The position numbers were made by a program, and so were the translations under genes. A stretch of 64,000 nt of DNA from an uncultured Bacteroidales bacterium (lineage in GTDB: Bacteria > Bacteroidota > Bacteroidia > Bacteroidales > F082), in the NCBI GenBank assembly GCA_937902805.1, contig CALEMB010000102.1:10570-74569 (forward strand). Direction: 5' to 3'. Positions within the stretch are counted from its first letter, which is position 1. Every line of letters starts with the position of its first letter. Below the pieces are notes generated by a model. The model saw only the letters and a program-made list of their open reading frames with translations, was not told the origin of the DNA and made no database searches. This document shows, piece after piece, positions 46,014 through 52,834 of the stretch.

Positions 46014-47099
46014 TTATTCTCCTATAATTTGTTTCTTCATAGCTTCGAGAACTTCTTCCGGGGTGTGGATGATACCACCGACGCGGCCAAAGTGTTCGGC
46101 CTTGGCGCGGCCGTTGCAGGCCAGCAGCACGTCTTCGATCATCTGACCGCAGCTCAATTCGACTGAGAGGAATCCCTTGACACCCTTGTCGATGAGGTTG
46201 CGGATGGCTTGGGTCGGGTAGGGCCACAAGGTGATGGGGCGGAGCAGACCAACCTTCAGACCAGCGGCGCGACCGAGTTGCACCGACTTTTGGGCGATAC
46301 GGGCGCTGGAGCCGTAAGCGACAAACACGTATTCGGCATCGTCGCAGTCGATCATCTCGTAGCGCACTTCGTTCTTGGTCACTTCGTCATACTTGCGCTG
46401 CAGGGCGCGGTTGTGTTCTTCCATGCGGGCGGAGTCGAGGTCCAAGGAGGTGATCACGCGGTGTTGCGTACCACGCTTGCGGCCTGTCAGTGCCCAAGGA
46501 TACTTGGCTTTGATTTCCTCTTCGGTGAGGCGGGCTTTCTGCTCGGGCAGGACGACCTTTTCCATCATCTGGCCGATGGCACCGTCGGAGAGGATGCACA
46601 CTGCCATTCTGTACTTGAAGGCCAGTTCGAAGCCCAGCGGCACGAAGTCAGCCATTTCCTGGACGGAAGCAGGGGCGAGGACGATGTTACGATAGTCGCC
46701 GTTGCCACCACCCTTGGTGTTCTGGAAATAGTCGGCCTGTGAGGGCTGGATGGTACCGAGGCCCGGGCCGCCGCGCACGACGTCGGCGAAGACGCAAGGC
46801 ACTTCGGCGCCAGCGATGTAGGCCAAGCCTTCCTGCTTCAGGCACACGCCTGGGCTGGAGGAGGAGGTCATGACGCGCTTGCCAGCAGCACCAGCGGCGT
46901 ACACCATGTTGATGGCTGCCAATTCACTTTCAGCTTGAAGAACGACCATACCGGTGCGTTCGTAAGGGTTCTGTTCCGACAGATACTCGATCACTTCCGA
47001 CTGGGGGGTGATAGGATATCCGAAATAAGCATCGGCGCCGCAGCGGATGGCGGCTTCGGCCAATGCCTCGTTACCCTTCATCAGTTTTAATTCTCCCAT
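46014..47099 (-). CDS. vorB: 2-oxoacid:ferredoxin oxidoreductase, alpha subunit (VorB type)
   Basis: 361 aa from the ATG at 47099 ([21 protein letters not shown]). A TTG further upstream is in frame but would add ten unconserved residues. The pyrimidine-binding domain shows [46 protein letters not shown]-type sequence and [16 protein letters not shown]. The C-terminal transketolase-like domain has [10 protein letters not shown] and [13 protein letters not shown]. This organisation matches proteins called 3-methyl-2-oxobutanoate dehydrogenase subunit VorB; KorA-like function is the alternative. Confidence 0.9.
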   Translation of the reverse strand: [361 protein letters not shown]

Positions 47100-47138
47100 T
47101 ATGTAAGATTTTTTTGATTTGTTAGACAATTGGTTGGA

Positions 47139-47363
47139 TTACAGGGCTTTTTTGTAGACCTTGATGACGCCGTCGGGGCAGGTGATGCCGCAGCTCGCGC
47201 AGCCTATGCAGGCTTCGGGATTGGCCATAAATGCGTAGTTGTAACCTTTTCCGTTTACTTCTTTTGCCAGTTCGATGACTTTGCATGGGCAGGCTGTGAT
47301 GCATACGCCGCAGCCTTTGCAACGCTCGATGTCAACGACGATGGCTCCTCTGAATTTTGCCAT
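47139..47363 (-). CDS. 2x[4Fe-4S] ferredoxin-type subunit of the oxidoreductase
   Basis: 74 aa. Two complete CxxCxxCxxxCP cluster motifs: CKGCGVCITACP and CIGCASCGITCP. First gene of the operon. It likely passes electrons from the catalytic subunits to free ferredoxin. The start ATG at 47363 is the only one before the first cluster. Confidence 0.92.
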   Translation of the reverse strand: MAKFRGAIVVDIERCKGCGVCITACPCKVIELAKEVNGKGYNYAFMANPEACIGCASCGITCPDGVIKVYKKAL

Positions 47364-47574
47364 ATTGATTTGATTTTAGAATTTGTTGTGTTCTGTTTTT
47401 AATGAGCCACGAAATTAGGGAATTTTGGGCAAACATTGTTCGACTTTTCGTTTTATTTCGGGGTAAAACGATAATTTAGATTGATTTTAAACAATGTAAT
47501 CGGTCCACAAAATGTTTTTACCGTGCAACTAAATTAAGGAGCAAGGTGTATAGAGTCAATCTTAAGACCTGAAA
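47364..47574. other. Intergenic gap between the oxidoreductase operon and the methyltransferase gene
   Basis: AT-rich, 211 bp, containing no credible ORF. It must hold the promoter of the minus-strand oxidoreductase operon, but I see no confident -33/-7 pair, and no clear terminator for the methyltransferase gene. Confidence 0.4.
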
Positions 47575-48447
47575 CTAAAGTAATTGCCCAACGTTGGCGA
47601 TTCTATTATTGGCGATTTTGATGTACTCCTCAGAAATATCATATCCAACGAATCTTCTCTTGTTCTTCAAAGCAACAACGGCTGTGGTACCGCTTCCCAT
47701 AAAGGGGTCTAAAACCACGTCACCTTCAAAACTATAAAGATTGATCAACCTATGTGGTAGTTCTTCGGGGAATGGTGCGGGATGGTTGACGCGTCTTGCA
47801 CTTTCTGCATTCATCTTCCAAATGCTTTTAGTCCAATCCAAGAAATCTTCCTTTTTGATGGTGTCTTTCCCCTTTTTTCGGCTCATGCTACCTTTACTGA
47901 ACACTAGAATATATTCATGCACATCTCTTAATATTGGATTTGCAGCACTTTGCCAACTGCCCCAGGCACAAGAACCTCCAGATGAAGCCGCTTTATCCCA
48001 AATGATTTGTCCTCGATAGTTGTATCCGATGTCAGCCATAATCCGTCCAACGTAATCCGTCAAAGGGATATAAGGTTTCCTTCCCAAATTGGCGACATTC
48101 ACACAAGCTCTTCCGCCATCAACCAACACTCGGTATGTTTCGCGCATTACATTATCCAATAACTGTAGGTAGTCTTGCAATGTGAGATTTTGGTCGTATT
48201 CTTTGGTGACATTGTAAGGGGGAGAGGTAATCATTAAGTGGATGGAATTATCCGGTAATTCTTTCATGTCCTCTGAAGAATGAGCGTATATCTTGTTTAC
48301 TTTGTCGTCGCTCAAATGATTTTCAGTCTTGTCCTTTGCTTCAATCAATTGTATGCCTTGATACAAGTTTGATTGGTAAAACTTGTCGGCGTTATGGCCA
48401 ACTCTTGCTGAAACGCCGAATGATGAAGTCTCTGTTCCTTTTTTCAT
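47575..48447 (-). CDS. Type II DNA methyltransferase (N4-cytosine/N6-adenine type)
   Basis: 290 aa SAM-dependent DNA amino-methyltransferase. The catalytic motif IV TSPPYNVTKEYD precedes the SAM-binding motif I DPFMGSGTTAVVALKNKRRFVGYD, the permuted order seen in beta-class enzymes. The region between carries the likely target-recognition part (about 130-220). It overlaps the upstream endonuclease gene by ATGA, forming a compact restriction-modification pair. AT-rich composition relative to the surrounding housekeeping genes suggests acquisition. Target sequence is unknown. Confidence 0.9.
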   Translation of the reverse strand: MKKGTETSSFGVSARVGHNADKFYQSNLYQGIQLIEAKDKTENHLSDDKVNKIYAHSSEDMKELPDNSIHLMITSPPYNVTKEYDQNLTLQDYLQLLDNVMRETYRVLVDGGRACVNVANLGRKPYIPLTDYVGRIMADIGYNYRGQIIWDKAASSGGSCAWGSWQSAANPILRDVHEYILVFSKGSMSRKKGKDTIKKEDFLDWTKSIWKMNAESARRVNHPAPFPEELPHRLINLYSFEGDVVLDPFMGSGTTAVVALKNKRRFVGYDISEEYIKIANNRIANVGQLL

Positions 48448-49295
48448 AAGTTCAGCATTTCGATGAATCGTTGTCCTTTTAACTCGTCAGTGGTTTCCGC
48501 ATTGGCAATAGAGATGATCCTCCCCAAATCTTTGTTGCTCATCATGGAACTGAAATAGTTCATGTTAGCGTTTAATATCTGGTCAATATAGGTCTCGATT
48601 TGATTGGGAGAGTCGAATGTCTCAAACCCTTTCTCAGGCGTTTCCTTGATAAACTCTCGGTTGGTGGGGTTGGGGTATAGTGAAATGAATTTCTGGATTA
48701 CCCCACTTTGTTTTAGGCAATCAACTTTCTTTACATAGTTTACTGTTATAGGCGAATTGCCTAGGATGACAATAGGTATTTTCTTTGCTTTTGAGCTGTC
48801 AACTCTCAAGTTGATAGATTTTCCGATGGCTTTAAGCATGCTATCGGAGCGGAGCAGAGAAGGATTTCCTTTGTGAGAGTAATAATCGCCGCAAAATTCA
48901 AATTCCTCGTCGTCATTATAGAAGTAATTGTTCACGATCCCCATCTTGATTTCAAAAATCAATTTGATGTTCTCGGGTCTTTGGATAGTGCTGGCAGATG
49001 TGCAGAAAGCCAAATCGGCGGCGCTTTGCCTTGATAATCCTATTTCCTCGCAAACGACACCATTTACTGCATATAGATTATTGTGTCGTGCGATTTGAGA
49101 AAACAGGTCTTTACACCATTTTTCTGTGTTAGTGCCGATGAGAGCATTTCTTGAATTCGGAACATTGACCCTTGAGTTGTCTGTTTTGGGTTGAAAGGCA
49201 TAATATCTGCCTCTGACGCGCATCATCAAATTTTCAATGCTCGAAATGTTGATGGCGTCATTGAAAAAGTTTAGTTCATCTTGTTTGGACCACAT
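48444..49295 (-). CDS. Probable type II restriction endonuclease
   Basis: 283 aa, not recognisable to a named enzyme, but its position directly upstream of, and overlapping, the methyltransferase makes it the cognate endonuclease. A PD-(D/E)xK-like core is visible: Asp in ADLAFCTS followed after about 15 residues by the strand IKLIFEIKMG, where Glu-x-Lys would be catalytic. Gene is distinctly AT-rich, typical of mobile restriction modules. Transcription order (endonuclease first) would need control of methylation before cleavage; no C-protein gene is seen. Confidence 0.75.
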   Translation of the reverse strand: MWSKQDELNFFNDAINISSIENLMMRVRGRYYAFQPKTDNSRVNVPNSRNALIGTNTEKWCKDLFSQIARHNNLYAVNGVVCEEIGLSRQSAADLAFCTSASTIQRPENIKLIFEIKMGIVNNYFYNDDEEFEFCGDYYSHKGNPSLLRSDSMLKAIGKSINLRVDSSKAKKIPIVILGNSPITVNYVKKVDCLKQSGVIQKFISLYPNPTNREFIKETPEKGFETFDSPNQIETYIDQILNANMNYFSSMMSNKDLGRIISIANAETTDELKGQRFIEMLNL

Positions 49296-49527
49296 GCGTT
49301 ATTATTTTGGAGCGGTCGCCTATTTTTCATATCCGGTCTCTACGGCCAATAAAAAAACTGCGGGCAAACTTGCTCGCAGTGTGGCCGTAGGAATGCGCCA
49401 AAAGAAAAACAAGCCGCCCGCATTGCGGGGTTGCACTTGCACTTTCTTTATTTGCGTATTCATGAAATTTCCTACGTTTCACTGCGAATAGACAAATAGC
49501 AAACGCTATGGTTTATAATATGTTAGT
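49296..49527. ncRNA. Structured non-coding stretch upstream of the restriction genes
   Basis: Dense inverted repeats and no ORF: TACGGCCA/TGGCCGTA (49341-49389) encloses CTGCG-GCAA/TTGC-CGCAG; CCCGCA/TTGCGGG (49417-49429) follows; and CGTAGGAA (49386-49393) pairs with TTCCTACG (49469-49476). The first and last helices share CGTA and exclude each other. It could be an RNA element, a terminator set or a REP-like repeat. Strand is not decided. Confidence 0.4.
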
Positions 49528-49761
49528 TTAATTCTTCTGTTTTTCTGTGTAATTTGTTTTTAGTTCTTGCTCTAAAATGTCGTAAATGTATGCCGGACTT
49601 TGAAAATAAAGCCCTGTGTTTAAGTTATTGAGCGCTGCGTAAGTCTTTGAGTTATAGACAATCCCCATCGCTTCGCGCATCGGGAGAGATTGCTCCTCCA
49701 TCAAACGCACAATCAACTCGCGCGTCAAAGTCTCCACCATAAATGTCTCTTTCCCGTTCAT
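49528..49761 (-). CDS. Small protein, partner of DUF3791 gene
   Basis: 77 aa soluble protein, second gene of a two-gene unit. Features: LIVRLMEEQSLPMREAMGIVYNSKTYAALNNLNTGLYFQSPAYIYDILEQEL (key pieces TYAALNNLNTGLY and SPAYIYDILEQEL). This pattern is common in small Bacteroidota and Firmicutes proteins encoded beside DUF3791 proteins. Function unknown; such pairs often lie near ADP-ribosyltransferase-like DUF3990 genes, which are not present here. A start at the second Met (seven residues in) is also possible. Confidence 0.65.
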   Translation of the reverse strand: MNGKETFMVETLTRELIVRLMEEQSLPMREAMGIVYNSKTYAALNNLNTGLYFQSPAYIYDILEQELKTNYTEKQKN

Positions 49762-49768
49762 AGCGCTT

Positions 49769-49993
49769 TTATGCCAAATTTCCTCCCATCCGTTTGCAAT
49801 AGAGCGTCAAATCCTCCACCGTGTTTTCAAAGGAAAAAGTGTGCTCTACATCATAAAACTTCTCCACAAAATCAAGGCCTTTGTACTGCTGTAAATACTG
49901 ATAGGCTTGTTGAGTGGTAATGTGATGAGCGGTGGCAAACTCCGTTATCAGGGCCACAATGTAATTGATTCTATCGATAATGGACTTGCTCAT
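49769..49993 (-). CDS. DUF3791-family small protein
   Basis: 74 aa from the ATG at 49993. An in-frame ATG at 50020 lies immediately upstream of the promoter -7 box (50017-50010), so it cannot be in the transcript. Visible: ITEFATAHHITTQQAYQYLQQYKGLDFVEKFYDVEHTFSFENTVEDL, with the DUF3791-like elements YLQQYKGLDFV, FYDVEHT and VEDLTLYC. First gene of the pair, 7 bp before the 77-aa gene. Role unknown; possibly one half of a toxin-antitoxin-like or defence-associated unit, given the restriction system next to it. Confidence 0.65.
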   Translation of the reverse strand: MSKSIIDRINYIVALITEFATAHHITTQQAYQYLQQYKGLDFVEKFYDVEHTFSFENTVEDLTLYCKRMGGNLA

Positions 49994-50009
49994 AATTATT
50001 TCATCGTTG

Positions 50010-50059
50010 CAAAAATACATAAAAAACTTCTAAATCGGACAGGCTTTTTCGTAAATTTG
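50010..50059. promoter_or_regulatory. Divergent promoters for the DUF3791 pair and prmC
   Basis: Minus strand TATTTTTG at 50017-50010 drives the small gene pair; plus strand TAAATTTG at 50052-50059 drives prmC. Only about 35 bp separate the boxes. The prmC ATG begins 5 bp after its -7 box, so its mRNA is expected to be leaderless or nearly so. Confidence 0.6.
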
Positions 50060-50063
50060 CACT

Positions 50064-51005
50064 ATGATTGGTTTCAACCTTGGCAAAACAAAACGTCTCT
50101 TCATAGAGAAGCTGTCCGCGAAGTTCCCCCAGCGCGAGGCGGAACAACTGATCCGTATCCTGCTCGAAGACCTCTTCAACATCGATTTGAAGCGCCAATT
50201 GATGGAACCCAACCTCTGCATCGACGAGCGGCAGCACTACCTGCTCTCGGAGGCGGTTCGAAGACTTATGGCTGGCGAGCCGGTGCAATACGTGACGGGC
50301 ATGGCACGCTTCAACGACTTATTAATAAAGGTGTCGCCAGCCGTGCTCATCCCTCGCCCCGAGACGGAAGAGCTGGTGAATAAGATATGTTCTAGCCTCC
50401 TATGTCATTCCATCCAGCTGCCCATGTCATTCCAACAAGGGTATGTGCGGGAGAGGGAATCTATGGGCAGCGTTGCCAAGAGTCAAAAACCACCCTTTAG
50501 AATTTGGGACATCGGCACTGGCTCGGGCTGTATCGCCATCGCCTTGGCCAAACAGTTCCCCGACGCCGAAGTCATCGCCTTCGATGTCTCGGAAGAAGCC
50601 CTGCAAATCGCCAAAGAGAACGCCGAAAGCCACGGCGCAAAAGTGACTTTTGTACACGACGATGTGCTCCATCCAACATCCGATTTTTTCAGTCAGCCTG
50701 TGGATTTGGTTGTGAGCAACCCGCCATACGTATGCGACAGCGAACGCGCAGCCATGGAAGCCAACGTCCTCGATTGGGAACCCGAAACCGCATTGTTTGT
50801 CCCCGACGACGACCCGCTACGGTTTTATCGCAAGATATTGGAATTAGCCAAAAAGCAGTTGAATCCAGATGGCCAGGTTTGGTTCGAGATTAACGAACGG
50901 ATGTGGGAGGAGATGCTGCTTCTGTGTCGTGAGATGGGCTTTGCCGAGACTGAGATTTTGGAGGATTATGTGGGGAAACAGCGGTTTTGTCGGGCTAGTT
51001 TCTAA
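50064..51005 (+). CDS. prmC: Peptide chain release factor N5-glutamine methyltransferase
   Basis: 313 aa, about 30 longer than usual. PrmC methylates the GGQ glutamine of release factors. The helical N-terminal domain includes RLMAGEPVQYVTGMARF; PRPETEELV, the SAM-binding DIGTGSGCIAIALAKQ, and the catalytic NPPY (VVSNPPYV) follow. Odd: between ETEELVNKI and WDIGTGSG there are about 35 extra residues, encoded by a palindromic repeat (50401-50471) kept in frame. The ATG at 50064 is supported by the -7 box just upstream. RNase P RNA follows 20 bp downstream. Confidence 0.93.
   Translation: MIGFNLGKTKRLFIEKLSAKFPQREAEQLIRILLEDLFNIDLKRQLMEPNLCIDERQHYLLSEAVRRLMAGEPVQYVTGMARFNDLLIKVSPAVLIPRPETEELVNKICSSLLCHSIQLPMSFQQGYVRERESMGSVAKSQKPPFRIWDIGTGSGCIAIALAKQFPDAEVIAFDVSEEALQIAKENAESHGAKVTFVHDDVLHPTSDFFSQPVDLVVSNPPYVCDSERAAMEANVLDWEPETALFVPDDDPLRFYRKILELAKKQLNPDGQVWFEINERMWEEMLLLCREMGFAETEILEDYVGKQRFCRASF
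50401..50471. repeat. VIPAQAG-type palindromic repeat embedded in prmC
   Basis: The arms GCTGCCCAT (50417-50425) and ATGGGCAGC (50463-50471) enclose GTCATTCC ... AGGGTATGTGCGGGAGAGGGAATCT-like core, matching the element at 26618-26711. A partial second copy (TATGTCATTCCATCC) lies just before. It adds residues between the N-terminal domain and the SAM-binding motif. Confidence 0.7.
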
Positions 51006-51013
51006 AAAATCCC

Positions 51014-51021
51014 TATTTTTG
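51014..51021 (+). promoter_or_regulatory. -7 element of RNase P RNA
   Basis: TATTTTTG ending 4 bp before the predicted 5' end of the RNA at 51026. Confidence 0.65.
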
Positions 51022-51025
51022 CACC

Positions 51026-51416
51026 GCGATTCAGGCAGACTGTCGCGGGCCGGGAAAGCCGGCGCGAGGAAAGTCGGGACAGCACAGAGCACCATACTTC
51101 TTAACAGGAAGGTGTCCGAAAGGGCAACAGACAGTGCCACAGAAAAATATACCGCCAAGGTCACTGCTCCGTGAGGATGACATTGGTAAGGGTGAAAACG
51201 CGAGGTAAGGGCTCACGCGGCGGGTGGCGACATTCCGCTGGGGTAAACCTTATGGGCTGCAAGTCCAAGTATAGAGACAATGGGGCCTCGGCCTCGAACG
51301 GGCTGCTCGTCCGTCGTCTCAGGGTAGGGCGCTTGAACCTTCGGGTGACCGCAGGTCTAGAGAAATGACAGTCGCCCCGCAAGGGGAACAGAATCCCGCT
51401 TATTCGCTTGCATCGC
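51026..51416 (+). ncRNA. rnpB: RNase P RNA (bacterial type A)
   Basis: Catalytic RNA that removes 5' leaders from pre-tRNAs. The ends GCGAT and ATCGC form P1. Conserved region I (GAGGAAAGTCGGGAC, 51066-51080), ACAGA, AAGGGTGAAA, GAGGTAAGGGCTCAC, GTAAACC and conserved region V (ACAGAATCCCGCTTAT, 51389-51404 region) are in the correct order. P4 keeps the bulged U (51074), but the pair usually C-G next to it is flipped to G-C (51076 with 51397): CGGGA pairs with TCCCG. About 391 nt. A terminator follows at 51425. Confidence 0.93.
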
Positions 51417-51424
51417 TAATACAC

Positions 51425-51454
51425 AAAAGGGTCCCGCCACTGCGGAACCCTTTT
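51425..51454 (+). terminator. Rho-independent terminator of rnpB
   Basis: AAAAGGGTCCCGC and GCGGAACCCTTTT form a stem ending in a T-rich run, nine bases after the RNase P RNA. Confidence 0.8.
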
Positions 51455-51540
51455 CTATTTTGTTGGCATTTCTCAATGGTAGGAATGTACCCCGCCCAAA
51501 ATCAAGTTGACACCGAAATAGGTGATGACTGGAAATTTTG

Positions 51541-51548
51541 TATCTTTG
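51541..51548 (+). promoter_or_regulatory. -7 element of sdaA
   Basis: TATCTTTG, 29 bp before the ATG at 51578, downstream of the rnpB terminator. Confidence 0.6.
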
Positions 51549-51577
51549 TCCCCGATTACAAAATTCAATCTACCGCC

Positions 51578-52780
51578 ATGAAATCCATCAAGGACATCTA
51601 TAAAATCGGTGTGGGTCCTTCAAGCAGCCACACCATGGGGCCGCAAAAAGCCGCCGCCATTTTCAACGAACGTTATCCCCACGCCGCCGCCTTCGAGGTG
51701 ACGCTCTATGGCAGCCTCGCCGCCACGGGCAAAGGTCACATGACCGACTGGGCTATCCTCAAAACGCTGCAAGCCCCAACGGAAATCGTATGGGAACCCG
51801 ACATCATCTTGCCTTTCCATCCCAATGGAATGTGTTTCAAGGCTTTTGACAAGGACAAAACGCTGTTGGGCGAGTGGACGGTTTACAGCATCGGGGGTGG
51901 CAACCTCGCCGAAGAAGGCAAGCAGAGCGAACAACCTGACATTTATCCGCTGTCCAAGATGACCGACATCCTCAATTGGTGTGAACAACGGGGGCGTACC
52001 TATTGGGAGTATGTGTATGAGTACGAAAACCAAAAAGAAATCGAAGATACGATGAAGGAGGTGTGGCAGGTGATGAAAGACGCTGTTGAGCGCGGGCTGC
52101 AAGCCGAGGGTGTGTTGCCTGGGCCGCTCAACTTGAGCCGCAAGGCGGCCATGTATCACATCAAGGCCTCAGGTTACACCCATACCTTACGCAGCCGCGG
52201 TTTGGTGTATTCTTACGCTTTGGCCGTTTCGGAAGAAAATGCCTCAGGCGGCCGTGTGGTCACGGCCCCGACATGCGGCTCTTGCGGCGTGATGCCCGCT
52301 GTGTTGTATCATCTCTCGAAGAGTTACGAGTTCTCCGACCTACGCATTATTCGTGCATTGGTGACGGCGGGTTTAGTGGGCAACATCGTGCGCACCAATG
52401 CCTCTATCTCGGGAGCTGAGGTAGGTTGCCAAGGTGAGGTGGGCGTTGCCTGTGCTATGGCTGCCGCTGCCGCCAACCAACTGTTTGGGGGTAGCCCCGC
52501 ACAGATTGAATACGCTGCCGAAATGGCTTTGGAACATCATCTGGGTATGACTTGCGACCCCGTCTGCGGCCTCGTACAGATTCCCTGCATCGAGCGCAAC
52601 GCCTATGCCGCTGCTCGTGCCTTGGATTCCAATATCTACTCCACTTTCTCCGATGGCCGTCATCGCGTGTCGTTCGACAAGGTAGTGGAGACCCTGAAAG
52701 AAACTGGAAAAGACATACCTTCGCTCTACAAGGAAACTTCGCAAGGCGGCCTCGCCCGTGACTATGAGCAGATGGAATGA
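51578..52780 (+). CDS. sdaA: L-serine ammonia-lyase, iron-sulfur type, single chain
   Basis: 400 aa. Converts L-serine to pyruvate and ammonia with a [4Fe-4S] cluster. Residues 1-130 are the SDH-beta-like domain ([18 protein letters not shown]), the rest the alpha domain with [40 protein letters not shown] and [16 protein letters not shown], which supply the cluster cysteines. The ATG at 51578 is chosen because it starts the conserved [11 protein letters not shown] and follows a TATCTTTG promoter; upstream in-frame codons belong to RNase P RNA and its terminator. Confidence 0.95.
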   Translation: MKSIKDIYKIGVGPSSSHTMGPQKAAAIFNERYPHAAAFEVTLYGSLAATGKGHMTDWAILKTLQAPTEIVWEPDIILPFHPNGMCFKAFDKDKTLLGEWTVYSIGGGNLAEEGKQSEQPDIYPLSKMTDILNWCEQRGRTYWEYVYEYENQKEIEDTMKEVWQVMKDAVERGLQAEGVLPGPLNLSRKAAMYHIKASGYTHTLRSRGLVYSYALAVSEENASGGRVVTAPTCGSCGVMPAVLYHLSKSYEFSDLRIIRALVTAGLVGNIVRTNASISGAEVGCQGEVGVACAMAAAAANQLFGGSPAQIEYAAEMALEHHLGMTCDPVCGLVQIPCIERNAYAAARALDSNIYSTFSDGRHRVSFDKVVETLKETGKDIPSLYKETSQGGLARDYEQME

Positions 52781-52786
52781 TGGTAC

Positions 52787-52816
52787 AAAAAAAGCCGCAA
52801 CCTTTGGGCTGCGGCT
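52787..52816 (-). terminator. Terminator of the LRR surface-protein gene
   Basis: On the minus strand AGCCGCA and TGCGGCT form a stem followed by TTTTTTT. It lies between convergent sdaA and the 674-aa gene. Confidence 0.75.
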
Positions 52817-52834
52817 CATGACAATTATTACAGT

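Noticed and set aside
51365..51577. Upstream extension of sdaA
   Set aside because: These codons lie in RNase P RNA, its terminator and the sdaA promoter; the conserved start is at 51578.
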